Shown piece after piece: positions 36,496 through 49,166 of a stretch of 64,000 bases of DNA. A program made the position numbers and the translations under genes. Each line of letters begins with the position of its first letter. Position 1 is the stretch's first letter. The stretch is from Seiridium cupressi. Taxonomy: Eukaryota; Ascomycota; Sordariomycetes; Amphisphaeriales; Sporocadaceae. The stretch covers positions 310,001-374,000 of the forward strand of contig JARVKI010000019.1 in the NCBI GenBank assembly GCA_036674765.1. Reading direction: 5' to 3'. The notes under the pieces were generated by a model that saw nothing but the letters and a program-made list of their open reading frames with translations, made no database searches and was not told the origin of the DNA.

Positions 36496-39324
36496 TAGGT
36501 GTGTGTCACAGGTCACGGGGTCGAAGGACCAGGCCTGCGATAAGACGTGGCGTGTGCCCCAGGAACGGACGCCAGCGCCCGCGGGGAAGAATTCTCAGGA
36601 TGGGGTCCGTTCATGTGGAATTGTGCTCTGGCGTGTTTTCCTGGTGGCGCGGACAAGGCCGAGCGTCGTTAGCTTGTCCCCAGCACCGGGCGCCTCCAGA
36701 CGTCTCCAGGTCGCAAATCCCCTTGGATCTGGATCTGGATCTGGTGCGCCGTTACGACTGGTGATCTTGTGACCAGCAAAGTACAAAAAAAGTCATCTGG
36801 CTGGACCTGTCGACTGAAAATACTAGTATGCGCTATAGAAACCATGTGTCATGACGTCGGTGTTACTCTGATCTAGAAGTCGGGGATTTAGGGGAACAAG
36901 CCTCTCCTAGTTCGTGCCACCACCGCAGGCCATGCGACAGACCAGCTCGATCAGATTGGCCTTCAAACGGCAACCTACTGCTTGGCACACAATAAAATAT
37001 ATTCCAACTTGACATGGAGATCTTGGGCCCATCCGCACGTCTAATGGGAACAGTTGAGGAGAGCGGCCCTTTAAATGCCCGTTTTCCAGAACGTCCGCAT
37101 TTCCAGTGGTCCCATCGTATTAAGATAATGTACCCAGGTGGGTAGACGCTGGGGGAAGAGTCTATCCAGCCAGCCAGCTTGACCACTTTTGGCCAGACCA
37201 CCCGAGCCACCCCACGAGTCATCCCTCCATCAGGAATACGGAGTCAAAGAGGTACTGGAGGTTCGGGTGGAGTTTGGCTCTGTGGGTTCCTGCGCTTTCG
37301 TAAGCGGCTCCGTCGGTCGTTACCGTGGACTTGGCACGCCGGTAGCATTCGCTTGAGACACCGGGTGTTCCGAGGCATCAATGAAATGAAAGACTGGTCG
37401 CTGATTGGGAACAAAATTGCCCAGAGTGGACGCTATCATGAGCACACTCACGAAAATATTTTATGGCTGTGACGACCTTTGCGATTCGCCACTCTAAATT
37501 GGACGTTTTTCCATGTTTCAGGTCATGACTGATTGATTTATGCTCAATACATTGGAAATTATGTACATCTCCTAGGTATGCAATTTTATCTAGTTGAACT
37601 TTGAAGAGAGAGAAACTCAAGCCGTTGGGCGCTCACTTCGCTTGGCCTTCCTTGAACATGCATTGACGATCTCTGCCTTGAATAATGACTCTGCATTTCG
37701 AGCCGAGACAGAGAGGGCCCGACTGCGTTCCGACCGAGTGTGACCGTTGAGGCTCAGAACTTTCTCTTAGATTCAAACCTACCTGACTGAGTTGGAGTGT
37801 CGTCGCTGCTACCCCGAGTGCCTTGCTTAAATAGCCGAGTGAAACTGCATCGGCCCTATGCACTCCTTCACCCGCCCCCTCGAAAGTGTGAAGCTGGGGA
37901 TGTTGGGGGATACTCGGTCATTCTCAATGGTGTCAACCCCAGATTGGGGGGAAAGCATATCTCTCCTGGCTTCAGCCATTTAAGCTTTGGGGTAGGCGGA
38001 GGAGATCCGACCTTCACTTTGGCATATATTTGGCCGACTATGTCCGAAGACCCCTGCCCGCGTCTGGAGGGCAAAATGGTCTAAGTCGCGTCGAGCCAAT
38101 GAAAGCCGCATCCATGTATTTGGGAGTAGATTGGCAGACGTGACATTTACAACGAACTCGTACGAGAGAGAGAGAGGGAGTGAGGGAAAACGACAACAGG
38201 TCACGAGGTCTTCCATCTGACTCCTGCACACGAGACGCGCCCTGGCGACAGCGCAATAGTAAGTAAGTAATCAAGAGTGGTCGCGCGTTTCGGGTCGGTG
38301 ATAATGGAGCATACCGGGGGCCTGGGTCGATTACGAAGACTCAGTGTCAGAACGTGATCGATTTAACTCCACAGCCATGCCCCAGAGCCATGGGTTTGTC
38401 TCCAGACATTTGCATCAGTCAGCGATGACGGGGACGACGTGTCCCGCGGCCAGCTGAGCCCATGATCGGTTTGGTCGTGCGATTTCGACACGACGTTTTT
38501 CTGTCTCTCACACTCCAGCATCTAGAAGCTCGTAGCCGCGCCTGGTGCCAATATCCGCAGCAAAATTTCTTAGAGCCCGCTCTGGAAGCTCAGGTAGCGC
38601 GACATCTTCTGCGCCGGGAAAAGGTCGCTAAATCTCCAGGGTGAACAATCGACCCAGTTGACCCAGCGAGCGTCCCCCGTAGCAATTGCCCTTTTAGGTA
38701 TCAACCCCTGACCCGGGCCAATGAGCAGGCGAGCGTGCCCTGAAGTTGGCCCGGCCGGCGGGGACGGCGCCATTTGCCCCAGCGAATAAAAACAGAACGA
38801 CCGACGGTCTGGCCGAGTTTCCACAAGCAGCCCACAATGCAGCCGAAAGCCACCGAGTCCATTACGACAACCTCTGCCCATGGCAGTGACCGTCGGCTCA
38901 GGTCTCGTGGTGGTGGGTTCTCCAGACGAAAGCGTCCCCCCGTCTTCTCTCGTCTCGGGGTATGCTTTCGTGGGGATTCTGCCTTTGTGGGAGAGTGGCT
39001 CCACCGAGCTTGGAGAAGGATCTGGAGTGCTAATAACCTGCGCTCCGGGGCGCGGAGGTGGGTCCTGGTCCTGGTCCTGGTACTCGCGAATGTAGAGTGC
39101 AGAGCCCAGCGCCCGGAACTGACCACCCATCGCTCAATTCCTATCCCGGCCAGTGTATAAAGGAGCTCGCGATGTCCTCGTCAGTCTGGGCTCCTGTGCT
39201 CTGTGTCTCTCAGTCCTCACATCGACAATCACAGCTGCTCTCGGGCAAGTCTCCGATACTCCTCACCTACTATAATATATTCCCCACTTTTATCCTCTGA
39301 GCACTTGCTCCTATATCCGACAAG
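36496..39324. other. Long upstream region of the glucose transporter gene (2.8 kb)
   Basis: There is no supportable gene. It contains three GGATCT units near 36723-36744, a GA-rich run near 38164-38185, and GGTCCT units near 39060-39079. Long overlapping frames on both strands between 38570 and 39160 look like a by-product of G/C-rich sequence. Several matches to the carbon-catabolite repressor consensus SYGGRG occur (for example CCGGGG and GCGGAG around 39046-39057), a pattern expected but not proven for a glucose-regulated promoter. Confidence 0.45.
39156..39161 (+). promoter_or_regulatory. TATA box of the glucose transporter gene
   Basis: TATAAA in the context GTGTATAAAGG, 164 bp upstream of the ATG, followed by a C/T-rich leader. 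This layout is typical of strongly transcribed fungal genes. Confidence 0.55.
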
Positions 39325-41034
39325 ATGCCTGGTGGCGCCGCTCCCACCCTCCACGCCACGACGGACGTGAACCGCGTGGAGGCTCCCGTCACATTCAAGA
39401 CGTACCTCATGTGTGTGTTCGCCGCATGTGGTGGTCTCTTCTTCGGCTATGACTCCGGTTATATCTCTGGTGTCAATGGCATGAGCTACTTCATCAAGGT
39501 CATTGAAGGTCCCGACGCCACGGTCCTCTCAACCTCCAACAAGTCTCTGATCGTCTCTATCCTCTCTGCCGGTACCTTCTTCGGTGCCATCATCGCCGGT
39601 GACATTGCTGAATGGATTGGCCGCAAGTGGACCATCATTTCTGGCTGCTTGATCTTCCTCGTCGGCGTCATCCTCCAGGTTGCCTCGCACGGTCTTGGCC
39701 TCATGGTCGCTGGCCGTCTGATTGCTGGTCTCGGTGTTGGTTTCGTCTCGGCTGTCCTTATCCTGTAAGTAACAATGTGGACCTTAAACTCTGATCTACT
39801 TTTCTCTAATCCTTCTCCCCACAGGTACATGTCCGAGATTGCTCCCCGCAAGGTCCGTGGTACTATCGTCTCTGGTTACCAGTTCTGTGTGACCATTGGC
39901 CTGCTCCTCGCCTCCGCCATCGACTATGCCACCCAGGACCGCCAAGATTCTGGATCGTACCGTATCCCCATCGCCATCCAGATCCTCTGGTCTCTGATCC
40001 TCGGTGGAGGTCTTATCTTCCTCCCCGACTCGCCTCGATACTTCGTCAAGAAGGGCAAGCTCGACACTGCTGCCAAGGCCTTGGCCCGTCTCCGAGACCA
40101 GCCTGTTGAGTCCGACTTCATCCAGGACGAGCTTGCCGAGATTATTGCCAACCACGAATATGAGCTGTCCGTCATCCCCGAGACGGGTTACTTCGACAGC
40201 TGGATGAACTGCTTCAAGGGTTCCCTATGGGTTCAAAAGAGCAACCTACGCCGAACCATCCTTGGTACCTCTCTCCAGATGATGCAGCAGTGGACTGGTG
40301 TCAACTTCGTCTTCTACTTTGGCACCACCTTCTTCCAGGATCTCGGTACCATCCAGAACGCCTTCTTGATCTCCCTAATTACCAACCTGGTCAACGTGGT
40401 CTCTACCCCCGTCTCCTTCTGGACCATTGAGAGGTTCGGCCGTCGTTTCATCCTCCTCTGGGGTGCTCTTGGTATGATCATCTGCCAGTTCATCGTCGCC
40501 ATTGTCGGTACCGTCCTCCCCGACGACCCCCAGGCCATCACTGCCATGATCGCCCTCATCTGCATCTACATCTTCTTCTTCGCCTCCACCTGGGGTCCCG
40601 GTGCCTGGGTCGTCATTGGTGAGATCTTCCCCCTGCAGATCCGTTCGCGTGGTGTTGGTCTGTCGACCGCCTCCAACTGGCTGTGGAACTGCATCATCGC
40701 CATCATCACCCCCTACATGGTCGACGCGGACAAGGGCAACCTGGGCGCCAAGGTCTTCTTCGTCTGGGGCTCCCTCTGCACATGCTGCTTCATCTACGCC
40801 TACTTCCTCATTCCCGAGACTAAGGGATTGGTAAGTCCTCATTCTATCCTGATCAATGTGAAGAAGTAATCATAAACTAACATCTTCATCCAGACCCTTG
40901 AACAAGTTGATGCCATGATGGAGGAGACTACTCCCCGCAACTCCGCCAAGTGGGTGCCACACTCGACCTTTGCTGCCGAGATGGGTCTCGCCAACAAGGC
41001 CGAGCACGAGCATATCGAGAAGGAGATGGTGTAA
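39325..41034 (+). CDS. High-affinity-type glucose/hexose transporter (sugar porter family)
   Basis: Exons 39325-39764, 39825-40830 and 40894-41034 give 528 residues, normal for the family. Signatures in order: GGLFFGYDSGYISGV in TM1, DIAEWIGRKW in the TM2-TM3 loop, YMSEIAPRKVRGT after TM4, PDSPRYFVKKGK after TM6, QQWTGVNFVFYFG in TM7, ERFGRRFILLWG in the TM8-TM9 loop and IPETKGLTLEQVD after TM12. The QQ-TGVN motif in TM7 and PESPR/PETKG-type signatures place it with proton-coupled hexose transporters at the plasma membrane. Closest in style are ascomycete high-affinity glucose transporters (HGT-1/MstA-like), a call made from memory of the family. Codon choice is strongly biased to C-ending codons, more than in neighbouring genes, which points to high expression. 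A TATA box and C/T-rich leader support this. Confidence 0.93.
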
Positions 41035-41462
41035 AGAGAAAGAAAGAAATAAACCAATAAAGAAGAAGAAAAGATACCCAAAGAAAGAGAGTTTTTAAGT
41101 TGTCATATGGACAAGAGGATATGGATGCTACGAAGCATATAGTAATGTGCTACGACTTTAGCGGTGGACCCGCGAATGATTAGATACCACAGAAAAGTCG
41201 GAATCGGGGAAAGATGCAGATCTAGCAGAGGATGAAGATCTACATATATCAGACAAGATACCTCTTAATTGAATATTTCAAAGTTCAAAACATTTCTCTT
41301 GGGATGCTTACTGCTTGGGACTTTGTATTACCTTGGTGGCTCTGGATCGTTCTTCGCGACATGCCACCGCTCTTGACGAACAACTAATACACATTGAACT
41401 AACTGACTTTGGCGCTGTAACCAGATACACACATACTCTTACGACCTCGGAACTTCGATTGA
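41035..41462. other. Convergent intergenic region with A-rich 3' end
   Basis: It separates the 3' ends of the glucose transporter (plus) and lipoxygenase (minus) genes. Two AATAAA hexamers at 41048-41053 and 41056-41061 follow the transporter stop closely, within an A-rich tract that may act in polyadenylation. Confidence 0.45.
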
Positions 41463-43914
41463 TCAAATCAGAATACTGACAGCTGTAAACCCAGGGTCCA
41501 TGACCATGTACGGGATTGCCCCCTCGTCCATGGCCTTGCTGTTGCAGTAGAACGTCTTGGCCAACTTGCAAAGTTTTAAATAGAACCTCTCCGAGATGTC
41601 TCTCACCTCGACATCATTGTCGCCTCTCTTCTTCTTGTACACATTCCACTGGCTCAGGGCAAAGTTGAGCAGGCTCCTATCGCTCGCCACGCGGAAACTC
41701 AGCAGCCACGGGATCTGGGTGGCCAGCAACCACTCCCTCTGCCGCCGGATGGGCAGGGCCTTGACCATGTCCCGCTCCGTGAAGGCCCTGAGCTGGTCCA
41801 GCGACGTCGGCAGCTCGGCGCATAGGCACGGCGGCTTCGCGGGGACGAAGGCCTGATAGAAGTTCTGCAGGTAGTTGACGGCCGAGTGGAAGGGCGCGGC
41901 AACGTGTATGCACATGGTCACGGCGTCGACCAGCTGCTCGAACGTCTTGATGGTCGGGAAGCTCTTGATGAACCCGGCCGTCTGGATCTCCTTGCACCAG
42001 TCCGCGATGTACGGATCTTTGGCAACCATCTCATCGGCGCGCGGCTTGTCGTAGTGCGTCTGAAGAATCGAGGTGACATATTGCCGTATTGCGGCCCACA
42101 TTAGCGTCATGTTCTTTGCATATGGGTAGTTCTTGTATTTCTGATCGTTGAGGACGGCTTCTGTGTTTGGGAATCCGCGGGAGAAGAGCTGGTTGGGCAC
42201 GTAGTTACCGACGAAGTCATAATTCTCGAACGCGTGTCTGATGAAAGAGGAGGCCTGCTCTGGGCCGAAGCCTACAATGTCACGGATTGTGTGCGGTACA
42301 AGTGCGTTCCGTGCCGCGGCGTTCAAAGATAGCGTCTTGTACCAATGGGGGTGGAGGGTCTTGAAGATGATGTGCTCCATGGGGATTGTCCGGTTGGTCG
42401 CCACGATGATCGTCTCCTCGACAAAGTGCGAGTTGGTGAGATGAACAGTCAGCTCGTGGCGGACCCAGTCTGCCACTTGTGCTGCAGTCTTGGCGTATCT
42501 CCAAGGCCAATCTGTGGCCTCGTTGTGCGACGAGTCCGTCGGACTCATGCGCCTGTTGAAAATGGTTACGGAGTTGGCCATGGTTCGCCTGTAGTCGATA
42601 CAGATGGCGATGGGATGCAGTTTCCCGTTATCATGCAGTCTATACAGTGTGACTGGTGCGTTGGCCCAGTTCTCATCACTTGCAGGTTCGGTGTGCTTGA
42701 GGGTTTCGTCAGATGTCACGCCTATAGCTTCGCGGTAGTAGCTACAGTCTTGCATGAAGAGTGAAGCCTGGTTAACCGTGGGAAGCACATCGGCCCACGT
42801 GTCGTAGCCATTAGACTTAGCAGCTTCAACAAACTCCTTGATGAAGGCAGGCGATGCTTTAGTGATAGTTGTAGGGTTCGTGCCGGTGAACGACTGCTCG
42901 GCGAATCGTCTATCGCTGTACCAGTCAGGCAAGAGGCCGATATTCTCTCCTCGAGCAATATCCGTCCCTGACTTTCGATGATACTTGTTGTACTCTTCGC
43001 AGTCTTTGATTGATGGGCCTTCCTGAGGGGTACCATCAACCATGATTCGGACATTCTCCAGTAACCAGTCTGCCGTTTTGCCCAGGAATGTGTCTGGAAT
43101 AACTTTTTGGACTATGATGATTGATTCAGCCAATCCAAGGGCGTTGAAGACCTTCCACTTGGACACGTCGTCTTCCTTCGGGATCGTCTGCAGATGGGGT
43201 GGGTACGCAGCAGGTTTGCCATCCTCGTCATTCGGATAAGCCGTGTATTGGTACATCTCACGCTTCTCTTTCAGGTCGATGTAACGTGGTAGTGTAGGCT
43301 CGAGCGCAAGGACATCGAAGTACGACGCATAACTAATATCAAAGTCAACGCCGTTCTACTTGTCGGGATTGAAAAGATCATTATTACCTCTGCTCGATAC
43401 GAGAGTATAGTTGCGTTACCGCAGCTTGTGTGCCGGCGTAGGTACCCTCTTTGATGTTTCCTCCATCATACTTGAAGCCTTCCCGAGTATGGGCCTTCTC
43501 GGGATCTACCCTCCCACTGATGTTGAGATGCAACAGTTCACCACTACAACGCAGGGGTCAGTCTTTGCTTCTTCTAACCTGCTGGATGAGTTGTCGGGAG
43601 TGAAAACCCATGTTTCAAGAGCAGAAACGCTGAGCCGGGAACCGGTAAACTCCCAAAACAGGCTATACGGGGCATGAAATAACTCTGGAAGTTACTTACG
43701 ACAGGACGCCAGGATCGAAGTCCTCAAGCGGGGCCTCGGCGATTCCTACAATCTTCTTAAAGAGTTCGATTTCATCCGGATGTTTCAGGATGTCTGCCGG
43801 TCTTGGTAATGATGCATAGGAAGGCGGTTTCGGAAGGTTTGCATTCAAGCTGGATATCGGGTGTGCTTCGTCGTAGCCCAACGCACGCCGCAGGGAGGAG
43901 AACGTGTTTCCCAT
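41463..43914 (-). CDS. Lipoxygenase (intracellular, predicted N-myristoylated)
   Basis: Exons 43914-43700, 43543-43388 and 43332-41463 give 746 residues. Both introns keep frame and the joins read through conserved segments (SGELLHLN; RSYASYFDVLALEP). The catalytic domain has WPWRYAKTAAQVADWVRHEL followed by HLTNSH. Metal ligands by family alignment are His421 and His426 (spacing HxxxxH), His606 and Asn610 in HSAVN, and the C-terminal Ile746. All five positions are therefore present and the enzyme should be active. Lipoxygenases dioxygenate linoleic or linolenic acid to hydroperoxides, the start of oxylipin synthesis. There is no secretion signal, unlike secreted manganese lipoxygenases. The protein starts MGNTFSSL, with Gly2 and Ser6 as in N-myristoylation sites, so membrane attachment is likely (inference). 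Ile at the C-terminus and the HxxxxH spacing resemble iron enzymes. Regiospecificity cannot be read. Confidence 0.92.
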
Positions 43915-45109
43915 TTTGACCGCTCGAGATCGTCGCTACCGGGACAAAAGAGAGTTGTACACAGGGGGAAAACTCGACGTCACAAAGATAAGGCTGCCAC
44001 AGCAGCCTACGCCTTATATGAGACTATCCACAGCCGTTCCGATTTCTGGGCCCTGAGCAATGCTCTCCTCCCAAGCCCCAGCGCCGAGACATAACATCAC
44101 AGTGCAGCATTGTGCCATTGGTCCTTTAGTCAGCCGTGCATTTCCCGCGGCGGACTAAGAAGATGGGGGATTGGTTGATTCTCAAGGTCAGCGCCGCACT
44201 AGCACTTCATGATCTGAAGAATGAGCAGGCATTTCCTTCGGTGAGGCCCTGCGGCCCCGAATAGGGCAAGTCTACCTACGATGGTACCATGTCGTCAACC
44301 GGCTGGGTGTGTGTGGCACTGCCTCACGACTTAACGTTACTCCCACCAATCGCTGCCAGGCGAATATTGGACAAGGAAAGCACCCTGTAAAGTTAAATGT
44401 TCGGTTCGAGTGGTTGTATTCCAATGGACCGGTATCAGTAGCTGCGAGACCGCTATAAGCCAACAGGGACTTGGCAGCGTATTACCCGGCCCGGGTCGAG
44501 GGCAGCCAATTGAGCTTCCAGGGTTCCCAGAATCACATGGAGTGGCCGCTGCGGGCGTGCTCGAAGTAGTCTAGCCGCGAGCTCGGAATCACAACGCTAG
44601 GCGCTCAGCCCTATGCAGCTCGGAATAGACAGCCGTATGGGTGCTAGAGTATCGGCGATCAGCACTGCACCCATGAGTCAAATGTCTATAGTTGCACAGA
44701 TCGTGTTATGTCAGATTGGGTGGGCGGGAAACAACCAATCCCCGGTAATGTGGTAAGACCGTTGGCGCTGACATGAGCAATCATAGAAAATGGGTCGATT
44801 GCTGCTGACTCTGCGCGCTGATCGCCGTCTCCTATTCCACAACCTCGGAAAAGCTTCCCGGCGTAGAAGATTGTGACCATTCTGGCAGAAGGCAGTGGAG
44901 GTCCTGTTATTTGCGTCGAGATCCGATTCTTGGATAGTGATGGTGAAGACCTCGCATCGCTCGGTATACAACCATTTAGCAATGCATATATTGCGCCCGA
45001 TATCAACACAATCGGAATGGTTAGCCTATTTTCAACCATTATTTATCATTATATATTGTATAATGTTCATGTTGTGCGTATCAGACGTCGGCGCTGCGCG
45101 GCAGTGATC
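43915..45109. other. Intergenic region, lipoxygenase promoter
   Basis: About 1.2 kb between the 3' end of the Zn2Cys6 regulator gene and the start of the lipoxygenase gene, both on the minus strand. It holds the lipoxygenase promoter with a TATA-like element. No gene was recognised. Confidence 0.5.
44013..44019 (-). promoter_or_regulatory. TATA-like element of the lipoxygenase gene
   Basis: On the minus strand the sequence reads CATATAAGG, about 100 bp upstream of the lipoxygenase ATG. Confidence 0.4.
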
Positions 45110-47657
45110 CTAGACAACTGTCTTGAGACTCCGGCGGCCTAGTTTCGCCTGGAGCATGACCGCGCCCTTCAACGCATTACTAGCTGCTGTCCAGTTCTCA
45201 ATGCCCATGTTCAACGCGGCGACAGCGAACATGCTTTTGACCAACCTGCCGTGTGGCGCATCCATTGCCGGCGCCATAATGCAGACCTCGATCCAGACGA
45301 AAACGCCCATCATCGATCTCCAGACTGTAAGGGATACCCGCCAGATCGTGGCCCAAAGTCTGTAAAAGTCATTCAAAGAGCAAGTCTCGCTGAAGGGCTT
45401 TCGGGCCGCGATCGCTGACGTGTATATCAGAGCGGCTTGGCGAATCGATTGGTACACATAGTCAGGCTGCACTTTGTCCGATGTCTGCGAGATGCCACCC
45501 GCGGTCGGCGAATTCGAGACCCCATTCGCTGAGGAAGCCGTTCTAGAGGCCAAACTACGGCCTTGAGAACACGATGATGACGTCTGGGAAATATGTGGAG
45601 ACTCTTCTGGTAGTGAATTGATGCGATCGTGTATCCAACGTGCTGTGGACTCAAGCTTTTGCTCTTGTTGTGCATCCGGATCGGCAGGCAAGGATATTGT
45701 CAACACTATCAGGAATCGAACATCGTCAAGGATTGCGGCTGCTGCTGCGTGTAGCCCATAAAGCTCAGCGCAGCTTGCGAAACTAGTCGTTGCCGCAACG
45801 AGAGGTGAACTATGCGCACTTTCGAAAGTAGAAGAGTTGCTATCCTCAAATTGGGAGTCTTCGCCTTCTTGAAGATAGGGTTGGGTTTCGAACGAGATTG
45901 CAATGCCGAAATCAGCACTGGGCCTGTATCAGCGATAATGTCGTGCCAAATCAGAGCAAGTTGGGGGATGGGATACAGAATAATCATTTTACTAAGCAGT
46001 CCTTTCAATCCGAGATTACGGTAGCCACCACGTAATTTAATCATCTGCGCGACAACTGTCATCAGTAAATACTCTTCAGAATGATCTTGTAGGTTCTGAA
46101 ATAGGACGTGAGAGCCCCTGAACCCTCAAAGCATAAATCATATGCTGAACGAAGCCAGGAAGGGCAAGGTGGGATACGAGAAGCTACTAACATGTCTCAT
46201 TCCGTTTAAATGGGCTCGTAGATCGTGCATCTCGCCCCAGTACCACTCGTCGATGATCAGCTGACATACGGCAGCTATAGCTACGTCGCTCGTGGCTTCC
46301 CCCGCGGACCGAAGCCGTTCATTGAGCATGTGGATGGCTTGGCCCTTAATGAACACGCAATGCTGCTTTTCCAAATGCTTTTTCTCGTTGAGGAGACAGG
46401 CGGCCGTGTAGATGGAAGTTTGTATAAGTAGAGGATCTTGAATGCAAACCGGCATATCTGGTTATGAAGACAATATCAGCCTAGCAATTTTCCCGTTTGA
46501 CGAATAGAAGATCTCTGTTGACTCAACAGTAGCGAACGTTCGATTCCGCACTTCAACACTCTAACAGCTGACGTGCTGGGGTGGGTGATGAGACATGAAA
46601 CGTCGATTATTCCGTATACTTACAAATCTGGTGATAAGGACCACTGAAATCTGGATTACCGTCAAGGGAGGCTTTGAATCGGGATATAAGTTTCACGACT
46701 GTATCATGTGAGAGTAGATAAGTAAGTGAAAGTCCTTCTAAAATAAAGGCTAACTCACATATATGTATAAGATGCGTATTCAAAATCGTTGGAGCGAGAG
46801 GCAGGCCGTTCAAAATTATTGCAGGGCTCGACATAGCGTAGGTGTTGATGCTCATGCCTACAGCTCTATTCCCGTCTATATATTCTGGTGGACTTTGTTG
46901 GGCTCCCCATGAGTGGAGGAGGCGACCAGAGACGGTATGACTGTACTTGAGAAATCTCACAGCCTCGTGAAGGCTGTCAATATGCTCTGTGCAGCCCGGC
47001 TCGCATTCTGGTAATCTACTGCCTGCGACACTGTCCCATTGCGTCGTTCTGGCTTCACCCGAAGGTACTGGCCCCGGAAATTGAGTTAAAATATCGATCC
47101 AAAACCACGATATGAAGGCGTTCGGTTCGTCATACTCCGTGCTTGACGATATCGGTCGGCTCTCTAGTTGTAGCATAGGTTGAACCAATCCTGCTAATGG
47201 ATTCACTTCATGTTGCCGTAGAGTGACGACCAATGTGGATGTGTTTGGTAATGGGGTCTCTTTTCGCCTAATCCAGCATTAGACCCGTTTATGAAACATC
47301 TGAGAAAGACTGCACCTGTGTTCCCTGTATTCGCAATTCGGTTGAGGGAATCGGCGAGCGCAGTTTCCGCAAGGATGCGCTTGGTTGCACTGTATACTGA
47401 TCAGCTCATAAGAATGTTGAGATATGATATAAGACTAGCATGTCCATATAGGCGGACTGGTGCAAGTCGCAGGAGGTTTCGAAGTCCTAAGATAATTCAA
47501 ACCCATGAACAAAGGAGACTCTGGGAGAGATGGAAGAAAGATCAGCTCAGGGACAGCATACTTTTTGTTTCCGACGGCGGCACTCAGAGCAGCTCTTGGT
47601 CACCCTTTTGGCGCGCGTCGATTTTGCCAAGGGAAGTTGATGCATGTTGTTGGACAT
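45110..47657 (-). CDS. Zn2Cys6 transcription factor with Fungal_trans_2 (DUF3468) domain
   Basis: Six exons: 47657-47562, 47389-47316, 47267-46624, 46457-46192, 46044-45977 and 45917-45110; 651 residues, or 631 if a probable 60-nt in-frame intron at 46758-46699 is removed. The zinc cluster is split by the first intron: C23-x2-C26-x6-C33-x5-C39-x2-C42-x8-C51 (CSECRRRKQK, then CNQAHPCGNCARRFPQPNC). The C-terminal region has the PF11951-type pattern: QDPLLIQTSIYTAACLL, QLIIDEWYWGEMHDLRAHL, MIKLRGGYRNLGLKGLLSK, DFGIAISFETQPYL, SFASCAELYGLHAAAAAILDD and HGRLVKSMFAVAALNMGIENW. Such proteins are nuclear regulators binding CGG half-sites; the target set is unknown. The gene lies directly upstream of the lipoxygenase gene in the same orientation, so it may be a pathway regulator. 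The start was taken as the first ATG in frame. Confidence 0.85.
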
Positions 47658-49166
47658 AGTCGAGTCTGCAGGTTGCTGCCGCAGGTGCAACGGCCCTCGT
47701 TGTGCTGTAATAGCCAATGTAAAGCCTTCGTCCACAGACTATAAGGCTATCACAAAGTTTCCTGACTTCTCAGCCGTAGACTTGTGTACACGCCAAAAGT
47801 ACCTGCAAGCCTTCGGCGTTTTCTCGATACGGCAAAGCTTGACTGTGATGCTCAGGCCAGCAACCATGCATTGGAGAAAAGTGGGAGCAATGCAAACGCC
47901 ACGAAAAGTAAGGGGCGACTAGTAGGACATGAGTATGGCCGAATCCATGGAAGAAGAAGCTCATCTGCAGTAGAGTGCGCGCACACCCCTGTGGTAGCTG
48001 CGACAAGACTGTGCCATTATATATGCCATAATCGCTTGTATGTTCACCGGACGTAACAGTCCCCGTGAATCTGGCAGTCCTCGAAGTGTGAGAGGCATTG
48101 TCTCGGCCAACCTTGGGCCTAGACTGGTTAAGTCGAAGAGACGTCTCGACTTTGGCTGTTGATAAATCATTGGTTTGATGTGCGATCGAGCCCTCGTGCG
48201 ACCAAGACTTTAGAGAGCCTCGAATAGCTCAAGTGCCGGCCCGTGGCTTTTCGCAGCGAATGACGACTGCAGGTTTTGCCGGCCCGCTAACCTGGATCGA
48301 ATACATTGGCCACAATTTGGGGGGAAAAAGCAAAATGCTGAGCTTCTAGATTACTCTCCAACGAGGGAGTGATACATCCCGAAGATCTCAGGCGCCGCCG
48401 TGCCGGCCAGCCTGGGCCAAAGTTCGAGGCCCTTGGCTGGACCAGTCCTCGGATCGCTGAAATATGCCAGTGCTACCACGTGAAGCTGTCCATCCAAGAG
48501 GGAGTTGAGTAAGGAAGTGTTGGTTCGGGACGCATTGGCGATTCAAATTAATGTCCAATTTGCTGTCGAATTTGCTCGGGAGCTTGAGCCAATGATCAAT
48601 CAGCAGGAATAGCTTGGGCGGAGTGACAATGCCAAGATAGTATCACAGAGGTCCCTATCGGTATCTACATGTAGGTACATGTATGTGAGGTAGTCTTGCC
48701 TTTTGTGGAGAGGACCTTGCCCAGGTTTTATTGGCCCTCCAACAGCCTATGGAGCGCCCTACTGCCAACTATCTGACCCGTTTGACAGTGGCCTATGGTA
48801 ATGGATTATACAGCTTTAGTTGCATGCTAGACCACCAGTTACACTGCGCTAAAAATGACCAACTAGCCAGGGTCATTGTACAATGTTGAGGAGCAAAACC
48901 GCATGTAAAGAAATGTCATTCAACTAGTTATTCTCTATCTAGACAAGGTATCATAAAGAGCCTCAAACCTTCCTCCGTGCTCACAGAAAGTCATGAAGAT
49001 CATGTGCGCGAATGGTATCCTTAAAAATGACATGGCCCCCGGAACGCCTCATGCCCTCACTTGTCTCGAACATTTGCCAGTGGTATTATAGCCCGAGATG
49101 ACATTGTAAAGCCAGTGTCCACCTTCTAGCGCATGCAGCGCTCTCCTAGCTGCGCAGCCCTGCCGT
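47658..49166. other. Intergenic region
   Basis: It contains the promoter of the Zn2Cys6 gene at the left end and the 3' region of the patatin-like gene at the right end. A short palindromic patch with repeated ACATGTA lies near 48665-48685. No gene was recognised. Confidence 0.5.

Noticed and set aside
38570..39160. Overlapping long frames on both strands
   Set aside because: G/C-rich sequence suppresses stops in several frames at once; no motif was seen in any of them, and the region is the transporter promoter.
34521..41034. Two adjacent MFS genes read as part of a secondary-metabolite cluster
   Set aside because: No polyketide synthase, non-ribosomal peptide synthetase, terpene cyclase or tailoring oxidase lies in the window; the second gene is an ordinary glucose transporter.
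46525..46560. GTTCGATTCC resembling a tRNA T-loop
   Set aside because: No matching acceptor stem, D-arm or anticodon stem could be paired around it.
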